Source of the DNA: Verrucomicrobiota bacterium
GTDB lineage: Bacteria > Verrucomicrobiota > Verrucomicrobiia > Chthoniobacterales > UBA10450
Assembly (NCBI GenBank): GCA_003219465.1
Contig: QHOX01000060.1
Span: forward strand, 1-51,349
DNA length: 51,349 bases
Direction: 5' to 3'
The notes under the pieces were generated by a model. It did no database searches. It saw only the letters and a program-made list of their open reading frames with translations, and was not told the origin of the DNA. Positions 20,801 to 29,369 of this stretch are shown here, one piece after another. Position 1 is the first letter of the stretch. Each line of letters opens with the position of its first letter. The position numbers were made by a program, and so were the translations under genes.

Positions 20801-23144
20801 AGATCACTTAAAGAAATCGATTTACGCACACCAGGAAACCTTCGGTATTGCCGGGGCGATCCATAAGCGCTGGTGGCAAGTGGACGCGCAGATTCGTCAC
20901 CTCGTGAAGGCGCAGGAACTTTACGACAAAGGCTGGCAGTTGGCGACCTTGTGGTCCGGAGCAGGCATACCTGACCAGGGTTACACCGGAATCAACGCGG
21001 CGTTCGTATTGGATCTCCTCGCACAGCAGGTGCCTGAGGATGAGCAGCTCGTTAAACAGCGCCGCTCCGATGCGTCTGCGATTCGCGAGAAGATACGCGC
21101 CCGCTTAAGTCCGCTCCCGGCGGCCGAACGCGATAATTGGTGGACACTAGTTACATTGGCCGAAGCCTGTTTTGGGCTTGGCGACTATGAAGGCGCACGT
21201 CATTGGCTGCGGAGAACGGCGCAGATTGAACAGCCCCAGCGATGGGAGTACGAGACGACGGTCAAGCAGCTTGCCGAACTCGCTATGATCCAGGCCGGTG
21301 GCGACAAAACAGCGGAAGAATTTGTCGACACCGAAGCGTGGTCAGTGCTCCGCGAGTTGGTCGGAGAAGATGAAGCCGGCCTGCGCACAGCCTTTAGCGG
21401 CAAAGTCGGTCTTGCCCTCTCAGGCGGCGGGTTTCGCGCTTCGCTTTTTCACATTGGCGTGCTCGCCAGGCTGGCGGAACTCGACATGCTGCGCCATGTC
21501 GAGGTGCTCTCGTGCGTGTCGGGGGGTTCGATTATCGGAGCGCTTTATTACCTAAAAGTGCGCAAGCTGCTCGAGAGCAAGCCGGACAATGACATCACGC
21601 CCGCGGATTACATCCAGATCGTCCGAGAAATGGAGGAGGAGTTGACCGTGGTCACTGAGCACAACCCGCGGAGGCAGGTCTTCAGCCAGCTGGCGCTCCT
21701 TGGCACCCGCACCGAAGAGATGGGCAAGCTGCTCGATACGACCCCCTATGGAGCAGCAGCTGGACTGCCAATTGGCGAACGACCGCAGTTGCGGCACCTG
21801 ATAATCCGCCCGCCATTCAACCAAGCCGAAGTGGCGCTGCCACCGGAAGATAGGTCCCCATTCGTGCCCAAGTATGATAATTGGCGGCGGGCGCACAAGG
21901 TGCCGATCCTAATCATTAACGCCACTACGCTCAATACCGGGCACAATTGGCAATTCACCGCCACGTTTATGGGCGAATCGCCGAATCAGATCGTGCCTGA
22001 GGTGGATGGAAACGAGCGACTCCGGCGAATGCATTTCAGCGAATCAATGCCGACGCATCACAAATCAGTGCCGCTGGGGCTGGCGGTAGCAGCCTCAGCC
22101 GCAGTGCCTGGACTGTTTCGCCCGGTGAAGCTCGCCGGGTTATATGAGAATCGGGACGTGGAACTGGTCGATGGCGGCGTGCACGACAATCAAGGCATCG
22201 CAGGATTGCTGGAACAGGATTGCAAAGTAATTCTTGCCAGTGATGCATCGCGTCAATTGGTGAGTGAACCACACCCATCGCGCTTGGAGACATCGGTGCT
22301 GTGGCGCAGCAATAACACGCTCATGGCTCGAGTACGAGAGCTCGAATATCGGGAACTGACCGCACGGAAAGAGGCGGGCCTCCTGCGCGATTTACTTTTT
22401 GTTCATCTAAAAAAAGACCTCGCAGTCGAGCCTGTTGATTGGCTTGAATGCGACCTGGCGAAGGAATCGAGCGAAACGCCGGGAGTGCCGCCTGGTAGTC
22501 ACAAAGCCACGGACTACGAAGTGCGGGGAGACGTGCAAAACCTGCTCGCCGGAATCCGCACCGACCTGGATGTGTTTTCCGAGGCCGAAGCTTGTGCGCT
22601 CATGAGCTCTGGCTACAAAATGACTGCGCATCATTTTCCCGAATGCGTCAAGAGCTTCAAGTCGAACGTTGAGCAAACCGAACCGTGGCGTTTTCAACAA
22701 GTGGATGCTTTTCTCGCTGAACCTAAGAAAGCCAGCGTGAACTCTCCGGAACCATCTCAGATTTCAGATTTTCTCGCTCGACTAAAGTTGGGCGCGCAGT
22801 TGCTATTCAAAGCGCCACAACTCCTTCCGAGTTTTTCGCAGTTGCAATGGATGGTTTGGGTAGGCGTTATAGTCGCGATTCTCATTGCCTTTGGAATCGG
22901 CGCACTGGCATTGGTGGTGTTGCTCTGGCGTCTGCCCCTCCTAATCCTGCCACTCGTGAGTGGACTGATAATGTTGGTTGCAACTCTGGTTGTGCTGGCG
23001 CGGGGTGGACTCTATGCGATCAGCCGTTGGTTGGACGAGTTGTACATTCGAAAAGGCTCCCTGACAGAACTGCTGCGGCCCAGAGTCTCCCATGTAGCAC
23101 GGCACGCTAAAGGTCCGATTGCCCGATCTTCGTCGGATTTGTGA
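17824..23144 (+). CDS. giant KGGVGR ATPase - TIR - STAND - TPR - patatin - TM protein, one frameshift
   Basis: The N-terminus (17824 to about 18089) has the P-loop FYSFKGGVGRSMAVANV and DFDMEAPGLEQYF of a MinD/ParA-like family in which the final P-loop Lys is Arg. Near 18089 the frame shifts by one base. The remaining 1668-residue open stretch from 18138 contains, by its own numbering: end of the ATPase (IDSRTGVTE, 53-61), TIR-like domain (228-345), STAND NTPase with Walker A GTEGSGKTS (418-426) and Walker B ALIFLDQFEE (497-506), a winged-helix-like arm (560-740), a TPR-like/DUF4071-like region (860-1050), and a patatin with GGGFR (1096-1100), Ser1128 in CVSGGS and Asp1345 in VDGGVHDN. Two membrane segments follow (about 1571-1595 and 1600-1620). 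The protein joins sensing, switching and two effector domains in one chain. The long intact frame argues for recent or present use. Confidence 0.82.
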
Positions 23145-23229
23145 ACTTGACATCCTCAATGAACTTTCAGCGCGTGACATCGAGCTGCGAGGTGAGGAAA
23201 AGGCTCAATCCAACATGAAACAATCGTGA
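23143..23229 (+). pseudogene. 3'-end remnant of a second DUF4071-type gene
   Basis: The reading ELDILNELSARDIELRGEEK matches the C-terminus of the protein at 13985-15388 (EDILNELSARHIELRGEEK), and the two DNA stretches are also clearly alike. The remnant ends with TGA at 23227-23229, which overlaps the GTG start of the SLOG gene. The rest of that gene is missing. Its position suggests that a deletion brought the giant gene's 3' end next to this scrap, and that DUF4071-SLOG was once a coupled pair. Confidence 0.75.
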
Positions 23230-23966
23230 CGAAAAATGCGATTACTTTCGAGAATGGAAAGCGCGCGGTTGTAATCACCGCATCGCGCGATACAAGCGCG
23301 AAGGCGATTTTAGATGCGCTTGAAATCGCATCGCCTCACGCTGTCATCCTCCTGTTTGGTGGCGCGGCCGGCCTCGATAATTCACGCAAGGCTCACCTCG
23401 CGACGTTGTTTGCCGATGGAGTTACTCCAGTGGCCGCCCAATTGGGTGCGCTGATTATCGATGGTGGCACACAATCCGGTGTTATGGCGATGATGGGTGA
23501 GGCCGTCGCGGCACGTCCCGGAACATGTCAGTTGCTCGGAGTCGCGCCGAAAGGGAAAATTACGAATCCCGAAATTGCAGGCGCATCCAAAATCTCGGAC
23601 GGCGCTTCGCTCGAGCCAAATCATTCCCACTTCGTTTTGGTCGAGAGCAATCGATGGGGCGGCGAAACGGCGATGATGTTGGAACTGGCGCGCGCATTCA
23701 ATGCGCCCACCGTCGCGATCCTCGTCAACGGTGGCGAGATTGCGAGGAAAGAAGCTCTACAAAGCGTGCGCAATGGGTGGCGGCTTCTGGTCATTGAAGG
23801 CAGCGGAAGACTTGCGGACGAATTGAGCGCCGTCGTACGCGATGGCCAGTCAGCAAAATCCAGCGAATTGCGTGAGATCGCACACTCCGGCCGCGTTGCC
23901 TTATTTCATGTCCAGGACGCCGCTGAAAAACTAAGAGACGAACTGCGGCGAATGCTATGCTGTTAA
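23226..23966 (+). CDS. SLOG-superfamily protein, LSDAT (TRPM-like) type
   Basis: The start is GTG at 23226, overlapping the preceding stop (GTGA). The protein has the features of LSDAT-type SLOG domains: GGAAGLDNSRKAH, ALIIDGGTQSGVMAMMGEAV, LLGVAPKG, LEPNHSHFVLVESNRWGGET and AILVNGGEIA. These residues make a nucleotide- or ADP-ribose-like ligand pocket in the family. Soluble, 246 residues. In conflict systems such sensors are usually paired with SLATT or other membrane effectors. Here the direct partner next to it is lost or is the giant protein. It is complete. Confidence 0.82.
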   Translation: MTKNAITFENGKRAVVITASRDTSAKAILDALEIASPHAVILLFGGAAGLDNSRKAHLATLFADGVTPVAAQLGALIIDGGTQSGVMAMMGEAVAARPGTCQLLGVAPKGKITNPEIAGASKISDGASLEPNHSHFVLVESNRWGGETAMMLELARAFNAPTVAILVNGGEIARKEALQSVRNGWRLLVIEGSGRLADELSAVVRDGQSAKSSELREIAHSGRVALFHVQDAAEKLRDELRRMLCC

Positions 23967-24108
23967 TGCATTCTTGATTCCATCAGCTTTACGCTGGCTC
24001 ACTCGTACTGATTCATGCCGTCTTTTATAGCCCTTCCTCGAAAATATTCTTCTCGGGGCGCGCGATAAATCATCAGTCCTAAGACTCGAAAGCTCTCCTG
24101 CGCTCAGA

Positions 24109-25239
24109 TCACGAGAGCTTGAATTGGGAAGAGCTATGGTCTGCGCGCAGGCGTAGTGATGGTGTAGGCAAATCACGATGACCGGTAGGTTTCCGTGAAA
24201 CAATTTTAAGCGCGCCAGAGGTTTTGGAGATTACCCATTCCTGGCTGGGGCGACCGCTGTCGCTCCGGCCTGACGCAGGATCTCTGTAGGAAAACCGGTA
24301 TTCAAAATAAGCAGTCACCTTGTCAGGGGTATCGGAATGCACCACGCGAATGTCGCCGACAGCGAAGGAGCGGACGGGCCACTGCTTGAACAATTCGTTT
24401 AACTGATCTCGCCGGGACGCTTTATCGCGCCGCTCTGGCCCCCACCTGAACGCGTCGCCATATTGCGAAAGCATGTAATCGATGTCCCCCCGCTCTTCCG
24501 CGAGAAAAAAGCTGGCGATAAAGTTCCGCACTTCCTCATCATTGATCACGTTCGAACCTGGCAGCGGTGTCGTTAGAGTCGGAACCGGGGTCCGGACGGG
24601 TGTGAATACGGCCGGCGTTATCGGCACCGGCGTAGAAGTTCCTGTTGGAGTCACGGCCGGCTTTTCAGGAGGCCCATTTTTCTTCTGGCCGAGATACCAT
24701 CCCGCGCCGCCGACAATCACGAAGGCCGCAATTGTGATAGCGATGACAATTGATGTAGGTCTAGACGGACGAATTGGCGGCTTTGGAATCGACGGTTTCG
24801 CTGGTCGAGCTGGCACGTCTGCGGCGGGAAGAGAAGGCCTCTTCAGCACTGCCTTGACAATTTTTGCCAAGTTATCCAAATGGGGTTCCAAGGGAGGCGA
24901 GAAAGCGTCCATCCACTGCGAAGTCGAGATGAAATATTCAAGCGACTTGCTGGGCGGAATCTCATCAACCCGAAATGGAATGATGTAAACGCCCTTGTTA
25001 ACAGCGCGCTCTACTTCGCGTTTGATTTGTGGTGAAGCGTCCGCATTCCGGGAAAAGATCAAGATCATAATACGACTGGACTCGATCGCATCGATAATCG
25101 ATTCGCCCCAATCAGCGCCCGGAACAACATCACGCGGCGCTATCCAGCACATCACCGAGTCTGCTTCGAGCCGTGCCACGATCGCCTCAGCAACGGCTTT
25201 GTCCTTTACCGAGTGACTTACGAAGACATCATGCGCCAT
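24109..25239 (-). CDS. TIR - TM - NTF2-like receptor (376 aa)
   Basis: Residues 1-130 are a TIR domain: DVFVSHSVKDKAVAEAIVARL, then WIAPRDVVPGADWGESII, SSRIMILIFSRNADASPQIK and REVERAV with a candidate catalytic Glu (75). A Pro-rich stretch (about 134-162) is followed by one membrane segment (164-184) and a Thr/Pro-rich linker (190-225). The last part (230-350), NDEEVRNFIASFFLAEERGD, then AYFEYRFSYRD and EWVISKTSGALKIVSRK, looks like an NTF2/SnoaL-type fold on the outer side. The topology suggests an external sensor that controls a cytoplasmic TIR. It is divergent from sppA and complete. Confidence 0.82.
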   Translation of the reverse strand: MAHDVFVSHSVKDKAVAEAIVARLEADSVMCWIAPRDVVPGADWGESIIDAIESSRIMILIFSRNADASPQIKREVERAVNKGVYIIPFRVDEIPPSKSLEYFISTSQWMDAFSPPLEPHLDNLAKIVKAVLKRPSLPAADVPARPAKPSIPKPPIRPSRPTSIVIAITIAAFVIVGGAGWYLGQKKNGPPEKPAVTPTGTSTPVPITPAVFTPVRTPVPTLTTPLPGSNVINDEEVRNFIASFFLAEERGDIDYMLSQYGDAFRWGPERRDKASRRDQLNELFKQWPVRSFAVGDIRVVHSDTPDKVTAYFEYRFSYRDPASGRSDSGRPSQEWVISKTSGALKIVSRKPTGHRDLPTPSLRLRADHSSSQFKLS

Positions 25240-25599
25240 TCGCAGCCTCTGTTTCCCTTATTGTTCCTTTCCGATACCATGATGAAGCGACGGGATGTTA
25301 ATTCAAGACAAATCGACCGATTGACTGCCAGCACTAGCACGGGAGCAATCACATCGGCGAAATGCAAGAGGTTGGCCACGCCGTTGGCCCAACAAAAACT
25401 AAGAGCCGAACACTTGGCTGGTTTCCTGAAGGCGAGCTAAGCTGTCTGCTTCGAAAGTAGCAAGCATATCAACGCCGGGACCATTCGGGACCTGGCTACA
25501 TCGATTTTCCCCCTAAGGACTCAAATTTTGGGGTCCAATTTTGCCGCGGCTGGAAAAGTGCTTGTCCACGCGGCGGTTCTCCGGCAGTTTCGTTTTGGT

Positions 25600-26604
25600 A
25601 TGACACCGGATCGCAGACTGAGTTGTCTAAGCATCTTTTTGTTCGTGGCGCTTTGTGCCAGTCTGTTCGTGAACTTTGTATTGATAATCGCCGCATTTCA
25701 GCGTGTGAGCGGAATCCGTGAAGCAGAGCCGATCCCGCGTTTCCGCGAGATCCTGCTGCAAAGAGGCGCGCGCGTGACAACGGACAAGATCGCCGTTATC
25801 ACCATGCGCGGCCTGATCAGTACCTCGATCCCCGGAAATGTCAGCGACTCGATGGTGGACGATTTGCGTGCAGCACTGCAGCAGGCGCGCGATGACAGCC
25901 GCGTGAAAGCCATTGTGCTGGAGATCGATTCGCCCGGCGGAGAAGTCACCGCTTCCGATGAGATCTACAGCGCGGTTGTCAAGACGCGCGCGAGAAAACC
26001 GGTAGTCGTTTACATGGATTCATTGGCGGCCTCGGGCGGATATTATGTCTCCTGCGGCGGCAAATTTTTGATGGCTAATGAAACCACGATAACCGGGAGC
26101 ATCGGCGTAATCATTCAAACTCTGAATTACGAGCAGCTGTTTAACAAAGTCGGGCTCGCATCCGTAGTTTTTAAGAGCGGCAAATTCAAAGACATGCTCA
26201 ACGGAGCGCGACCGATTACGCCGGAAGAGCGGGAGCTCGTGCAGAACTTCATTATGAGCACGTACGACAAGTTTCTCGGAATTGTCGCAAAGGAGCGAAA
26301 TCTGCCGGCTGAGCTTCTGCGCAACACCATCGCCGACGGTCGAATTCTTTCGGGCAAAGAAGCATTGCAAAACAAACTCATAGACGGTCTCGGTGAGCTA
26401 GACGACGCCTTCGCCAAAGCAAAACAACTGGGGAACGCGCCCGAAGCCAAAGTCGTGAAGTACGGTCCGCCGTTTAGTCTGGCGCGGTTTCTCCGGATAT
26501 TTGGAGAATCGGACTCGAAGATCGAACTGCAACTGCCGAAACAACTCGTGCCGCAACTCGAATCTGGACGCGCGTATTTCCTGCCGAGTTATTACGCTCC
26601 GTAG
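25600..26604 (+). CDS. sppA: signal peptide peptidase SppA
   Basis: Membrane-anchored serine protease that degrades cleaved signal peptides in the membrane. The start ATG at 25600 is preferred because the membrane anchor (SIFLFVALCASLFVNFVLII, residues 11-30) then comes directly after a short basic end; an upstream TTG at 25528 is less likely. The core has VLEIDSPGGEVTASDEI, then DSLAASGGYYVSC with the nucleophile Ser145, and VFKSGKFKDML with the general base Lys197, a spacing like that of the Bacillus-type enzyme. At about 334 residues it is the short, single-domain form. It begins a run of same-strand core genes. Confidence 0.92.
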   Translation: MTPDRRLSCLSIFLFVALCASLFVNFVLIIAAFQRVSGIREAEPIPRFREILLQRGARVTTDKIAVITMRGLISTSIPGNVSDSMVDDLRAALQQARDDSRVKAIVLEIDSPGGEVTASDEIYSAVVKTRARKPVVVYMDSLAASGGYYVSCGGKFLMANETTITGSIGVIIQTLNYEQLFNKVGLASVVFKSGKFKDMLNGARPITPEERELVQNFIMSTYDKFLGIVAKERNLPAELLRNTIADGRILSGKEALQNKLIDGLGELDDAFAKAKQLGNAPEAKVVKYGPPFSLARFLRIFGESDSKIELQLPKQLVPQLESGRAYFLPSYYAP

Positions 26605-26638
26605 GCGCCGAGGGTAGCGCACACTTCAGCACGCCCTC

Positions 26639-27478
26639 ATGCTATTCGGGAACGTTTTTGCGACATTCGGAGCGGCCCCAAGCATTGCGTTGGCTTTACT
26701 TTCTTTTCTTTACCTCATCGCCAGTATTTGTGTCTATGTGTCGCTGATCTATCAAATCAGCACACGGATTCGGAGCGCTTCCGGGACCGACGCAGCAGCG
26801 CGCGGCTTCGGACTGCCGGAAGCAGTTCTCACCAGCGTGCTGATCCTTTTCTTTCTGTTAACGATTAGCTCAACAGCTCCGGACCCCACGCTTCAATTTC
26901 AACCACGCAATCTTTTGGCCAATTTCCTCCTCAGCGCTTTCGTGGTGCTCATCATCGTCACTCTTCTGCAATTTCGCGGTTTTGACGTGGGGACATTGGC
27001 CGGATTTTTCAGAATCAGTTTTTTTCGAACTTTGGGCACTGGAGCCATCCTGCTCTTTTTTGCTTACCCATTGATCGGTTTTTCGGAGGCCATTAATCAG
27101 CGCTTTTTCGGGGGCGGCTCAAGCAAGCAGAGCATCGTCGAGTTCTTCAGTGCATCGCGCACCATCGAGGAGCGAATCATGATCATTGTTTTTGCGGTCG
27201 CGATCGCGCCCATTGTCGAGGAGTTCGTTTTTCGATTTTTTATATACGGCGTGCTAAAACGCTACATTGGCTGTCTCCTGGGGCTGATACTTAGCTCGCT
27301 CCTATTCGCCGCTGCCCACGCACATTTTCCATCGTTCGTGCCGTTGTTTGTGTTGGGGATCTGTTTCGCGATTGCCTACGAGTGGAGCGGATCGATTCTT
27401 GTTTCGATGACGATGCATTCCCTCTTCAACTCGCTGACTCTCACTGCCCTCGCGTTTCCAGAGATCATTTCTCAATGA
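26639..27478 (+). CDS. CPBP family intramembrane metalloprotease
   Basis: A very hydrophobic protein with about seven or eight membrane segments. It carries the family motifs in order: VEEFVFRFFIYG (EExxxR), then AAAHAHFPSF and MHSLFNSL, which supply the Glu and His residues of the presumed zinc site. Family members process membrane proteins or peptides in prenyl-protein processing, immunity to bacteriocins or stress. The stop TGA at 27476-27478 overlaps the thiL start (ATGA), which shows coupling. Substrate unknown. Confidence 0.88.
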   Translation: MLFGNVFATFGAAPSIALALLSFLYLIASICVYVSLIYQISTRIRSASGTDAAARGFGLPEAVLTSVLILFFLLTISSTAPDPTLQFQPRNLLANFLLSAFVVLIIVTLLQFRGFDVGTLAGFFRISFFRTLGTGAILLFFAYPLIGFSEAINQRFFGGGSSKQSIVEFFSASRTIEERIMIIVFAVAIAPIVEEFVFRFFIYGVLKRYIGCLLGLILSSLLFAAAHAHFPSFVPLFVLGICFAIAYEWSGSILVSMTMHSLFNSLTLTALAFPEIISQ

Positions 27479-28368
27479 AACTTGGTGCCTTGGGCGAAAA
27501 CCGGCTGCTACACCAAATCTTGCGTCATCTTCCGCGTGGCAGAACCCGCAAAGTCTTTGCAGGCGCAGGCGACGACTGCGCGATTGTCGAAATACCGGGA
27601 AGCAAAAAATACCTCGTGCTAAAAACCGACTGTGTCGTCGAAGGCGTGCATTTTGTGCGCGGAACGAATGCGTCAGATGTCGGGTGGAAAGCGATGATGC
27701 GTCCGTTGAGCGATTTCGCCGCGGCTTCAGGTGTGCCTCATTTCTCGCTGATCACACTTATCGTTCCGCAGCAAACCAAGGTCGCGTGGGTGCAAGGACT
27801 TTATCGGGGACTGCGCCGAGCGGCGAACCGCTTCGAAGTAAGCATCGTCGGTGGCGAAACGAGCAACACGACAGGGCCAATCGCGATTTCGGTGACTGTG
27901 ATCGGATTTGTGGAGAAACGCCGCGCGGTTTCTCGCCGGGGCGGGAGATCGGGTGACGATCTTTTCGTTACCGGCTGGCTTGGGGGCGCGCTGAAACAAA
28001 AGCATTTGAAGTTCGTTCCGCGAATTGTGGAGTCGCGCTGGCTTACAAAAAATTTCTCGATCCACGCTATGATGGACTTAAGCGACGGACTCGGAGCCGA
28101 TCTTCCTCGCCTTGCGCGCGCAAGCAAAGTGGGATTCGACATCGAACTGGAAAACTTGCCGGTCGCCCGTGGTGCAACCATCGATACCGCGATCTCAGAA
28201 GGCGAGGACTACGAACTGCTGTTCGCCGTTTCGCCGCGCGCCAGAAATTCTCTGGAGCGACAATGGCGACGAAAATTTCCGAAGTTGCTGCTGACTCGAA
28301 TTGGCTCGCTCAATCGCAAATCGCAAATCGCAAATCGCAAATTGCCCCGTGGCTACCTTCATTTCTAA
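27475..28368 (+). CDS. thiL: thiamine-monophosphate kinase
   Basis: Phosphorylates thiamine monophosphate to thiamine diphosphate, the final step of the cofactor pathway, using ATP in the cytoplasm. Recognisable parts are FAGAGDDCAIVE, VLKTDCVVEGVHF, DVGWKAMMRPLSDFAA, SIVGGETS, MMDLSDGLGADLPRLA and ISEGEDYELLFAV. The start ATG overlaps the CPBP stop and the end overlaps tsaE by 20 bases. The last codons are written over a heptamer repeat (28313-28340), so the C-terminus (NRKSQIANRKLPRGYLHF) is likely variable between strains. Length (297 aa) is close to normal. Confidence 0.9.
   Translation: MKLGALGENRLLHQILRHLPRGRTRKVFAGAGDDCAIVEIPGSKKYLVLKTDCVVEGVHFVRGTNASDVGWKAMMRPLSDFAAASGVPHFSLITLIVPQQTKVAWVQGLYRGLRRAANRFEVSIVGGETSNTTGPIAISVTVIGFVEKRRAVSRRGGRSGDDLFVTGWLGGALKQKHLKFVPRIVESRWLTKNFSIHAMMDLSDGLGADLPRLARASKVGFDIELENLPVARGATIDTAISEGEDYELLFAVSPRARNSLERQWRRKFPKLLLTRIGSLNRKSQIANRKLPRGYLHF
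28313..28340. repeat. heptamer tandem repeat, four copies of ATCGCAA
   Basis: Four perfect copies of a 7-base unit lie in the 3' end of thiL and just before the tsaE start. Because seven is not a multiple of three, a change in copy number would change the thiL C-terminus and the length of its overlap with tsaE. Confidence 0.9.
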
Positions 28369-28789
28369 CAGCCCCGCTGAAACGGAAGCAATCGCGCGGC
28401 AACTTGCGGAGGATCTTGTCACCGGTTCCGTGTTGGCCCTCAAGGGCGAACTGGGCAGCGGCAAGACCTTGTTCACGCAAGGTCTCGTCGCGGGTCTGAA
28501 AAGCGACGCCGCAGTAACGAGTCCGACCTTTACTATCCTGCACGAATATCAAGGCGGGCGATTGCGCGTTTGCCATTTCGATTTCTTTCGCCTGGAAAAT
28601 CGAGAATCAGCCCTGCGGCTTGGACTGGAAGATTACTTTTTTAGTGACGGCGTTTCAGTGATCGAATGGGCCGATCGCTTCCCGGATTTGATTCCAGAGC
28701 AGGCCCGCTGGATTTCCTTTGAAATAAAATCGGAGCGTCAGCGGATCATAACGCTGCTTCATCACGATCATGAAAACTCTCGCGCTTGA
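28349..28789 (+). CDS. tsaE: tRNA threonylcarbamoyladenosine ATPase subunit TsaE
   Basis: ATPase needed for the t6A modification of ANN-decoding tRNAs, working with TsaB and TsaD in the cytoplasm. The P-loop is LKGELGSGKTLFTQGLV. Other family features are VTSPTFTILHEYQGG, HFDFFRL and LGLEDYFF..GVSVIEWADRF. The GTG at 28349 is taken as the start because the protein similarity begins at once (TFISNSPAETEAIARQLAE); a start further upstream would run through the heptamer repeat. It overlaps thiL by 20 bases and tsaB by 20 bases. Confidence 0.88.
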   Translation: MATFISNSPAETEAIARQLAEDLVTGSVLALKGELGSGKTLFTQGLVAGLKSDAAVTSPTFTILHEYQGGRLRVCHFDFFRLENRESALRLGLEDYFFSDGVSVIEWADRFPDLIPEQARWISFEIKSERQRIITLLHHDHENSRA

Positions 28790-29369
28790 ACTTTCCACCT
28801 CGCGCGGCAGCCTGGCCTGGCTGGACGGCGAAATCGAGTTCACACGCGAATGGCCTAACGACCGACAAAATTCCGCAGCGTTTTTCGAGAACCTCCAGGC
28901 GGTGCAAAGAAAATTTGGCGCTCCCGAAACGATCACTGTCGGACTTGGCCCCGGCTCGTATGCCGGAACGCGCATCGCGATTTCGGCCGCAATCGGGATA
29001 CAACTTTCTTGTGATGCGCGGTTGATCGGAGATCCCTCGATTTGCGCAATGGAATGCGATGCGCAGGAATACTGTGTGATTGGCGACGCGCGCAGGAAAT
29101 CTTTTTTCTTCGCGCGCATCTTCAAAAATGAAGTCATTGAAGGCCCAACGCTCTCTTCTGAGCTCGAGCTGAAAGCGAAACTCGATTCGCTCGACCCGGC
29201 AACGGCAATTTTCTCGTCAGAGTTGCTTCCGCAGTTTCACCGACCCGTGATTCGGTTTCCCTCGGCTCTCATTCTGGCCAGACTTGCGAAGGAGCCCCGA
29301 CGAAGCTTTTTTCTGCCACCGCTGCAACCAATTTATTTGCGCGAACCACACATCACCATACCGAAATGA
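28770..29369 (+). CDS. tsaB: tRNA threonylcarbamoyladenosine scaffold subunit TsaB
   Basis: Non-catalytic actin-like ASKHA-fold partner that binds TsaD and TsaE for t6A synthesis. The N-terminus LALELSTSRGSLAWLDG and the later VGLGPGSYAGTRIAISAA are the usual conserved parts. The protein is 199 residues, near the normal length. Its first codons overlap the end of tsaE and its stop overlaps the alr start (ATGA at 29366-29369), so these three genes must be translated together. Confidence 0.88.
   Translation: MKTLALELSTSRGSLAWLDGEIEFTREWPNDRQNSAAFFENLQAVQRKFGAPETITVGLGPGSYAGTRIAISAAIGIQLSCDARLIGDPSICAMECDAQEYCVIGDARRKSFFFARIFKNEVIEGPTLSSELELKAKLDSLDPATAIFSSELLPQFHRPVIRFPSALILARLAKEPRRSFFLPPLQPIYLREPHITIPK

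Noticed and set aside
28313-28340. Heptamer array as a CRISPR-like repeat
   Set aside because: Units are directly adjacent with no spacers.
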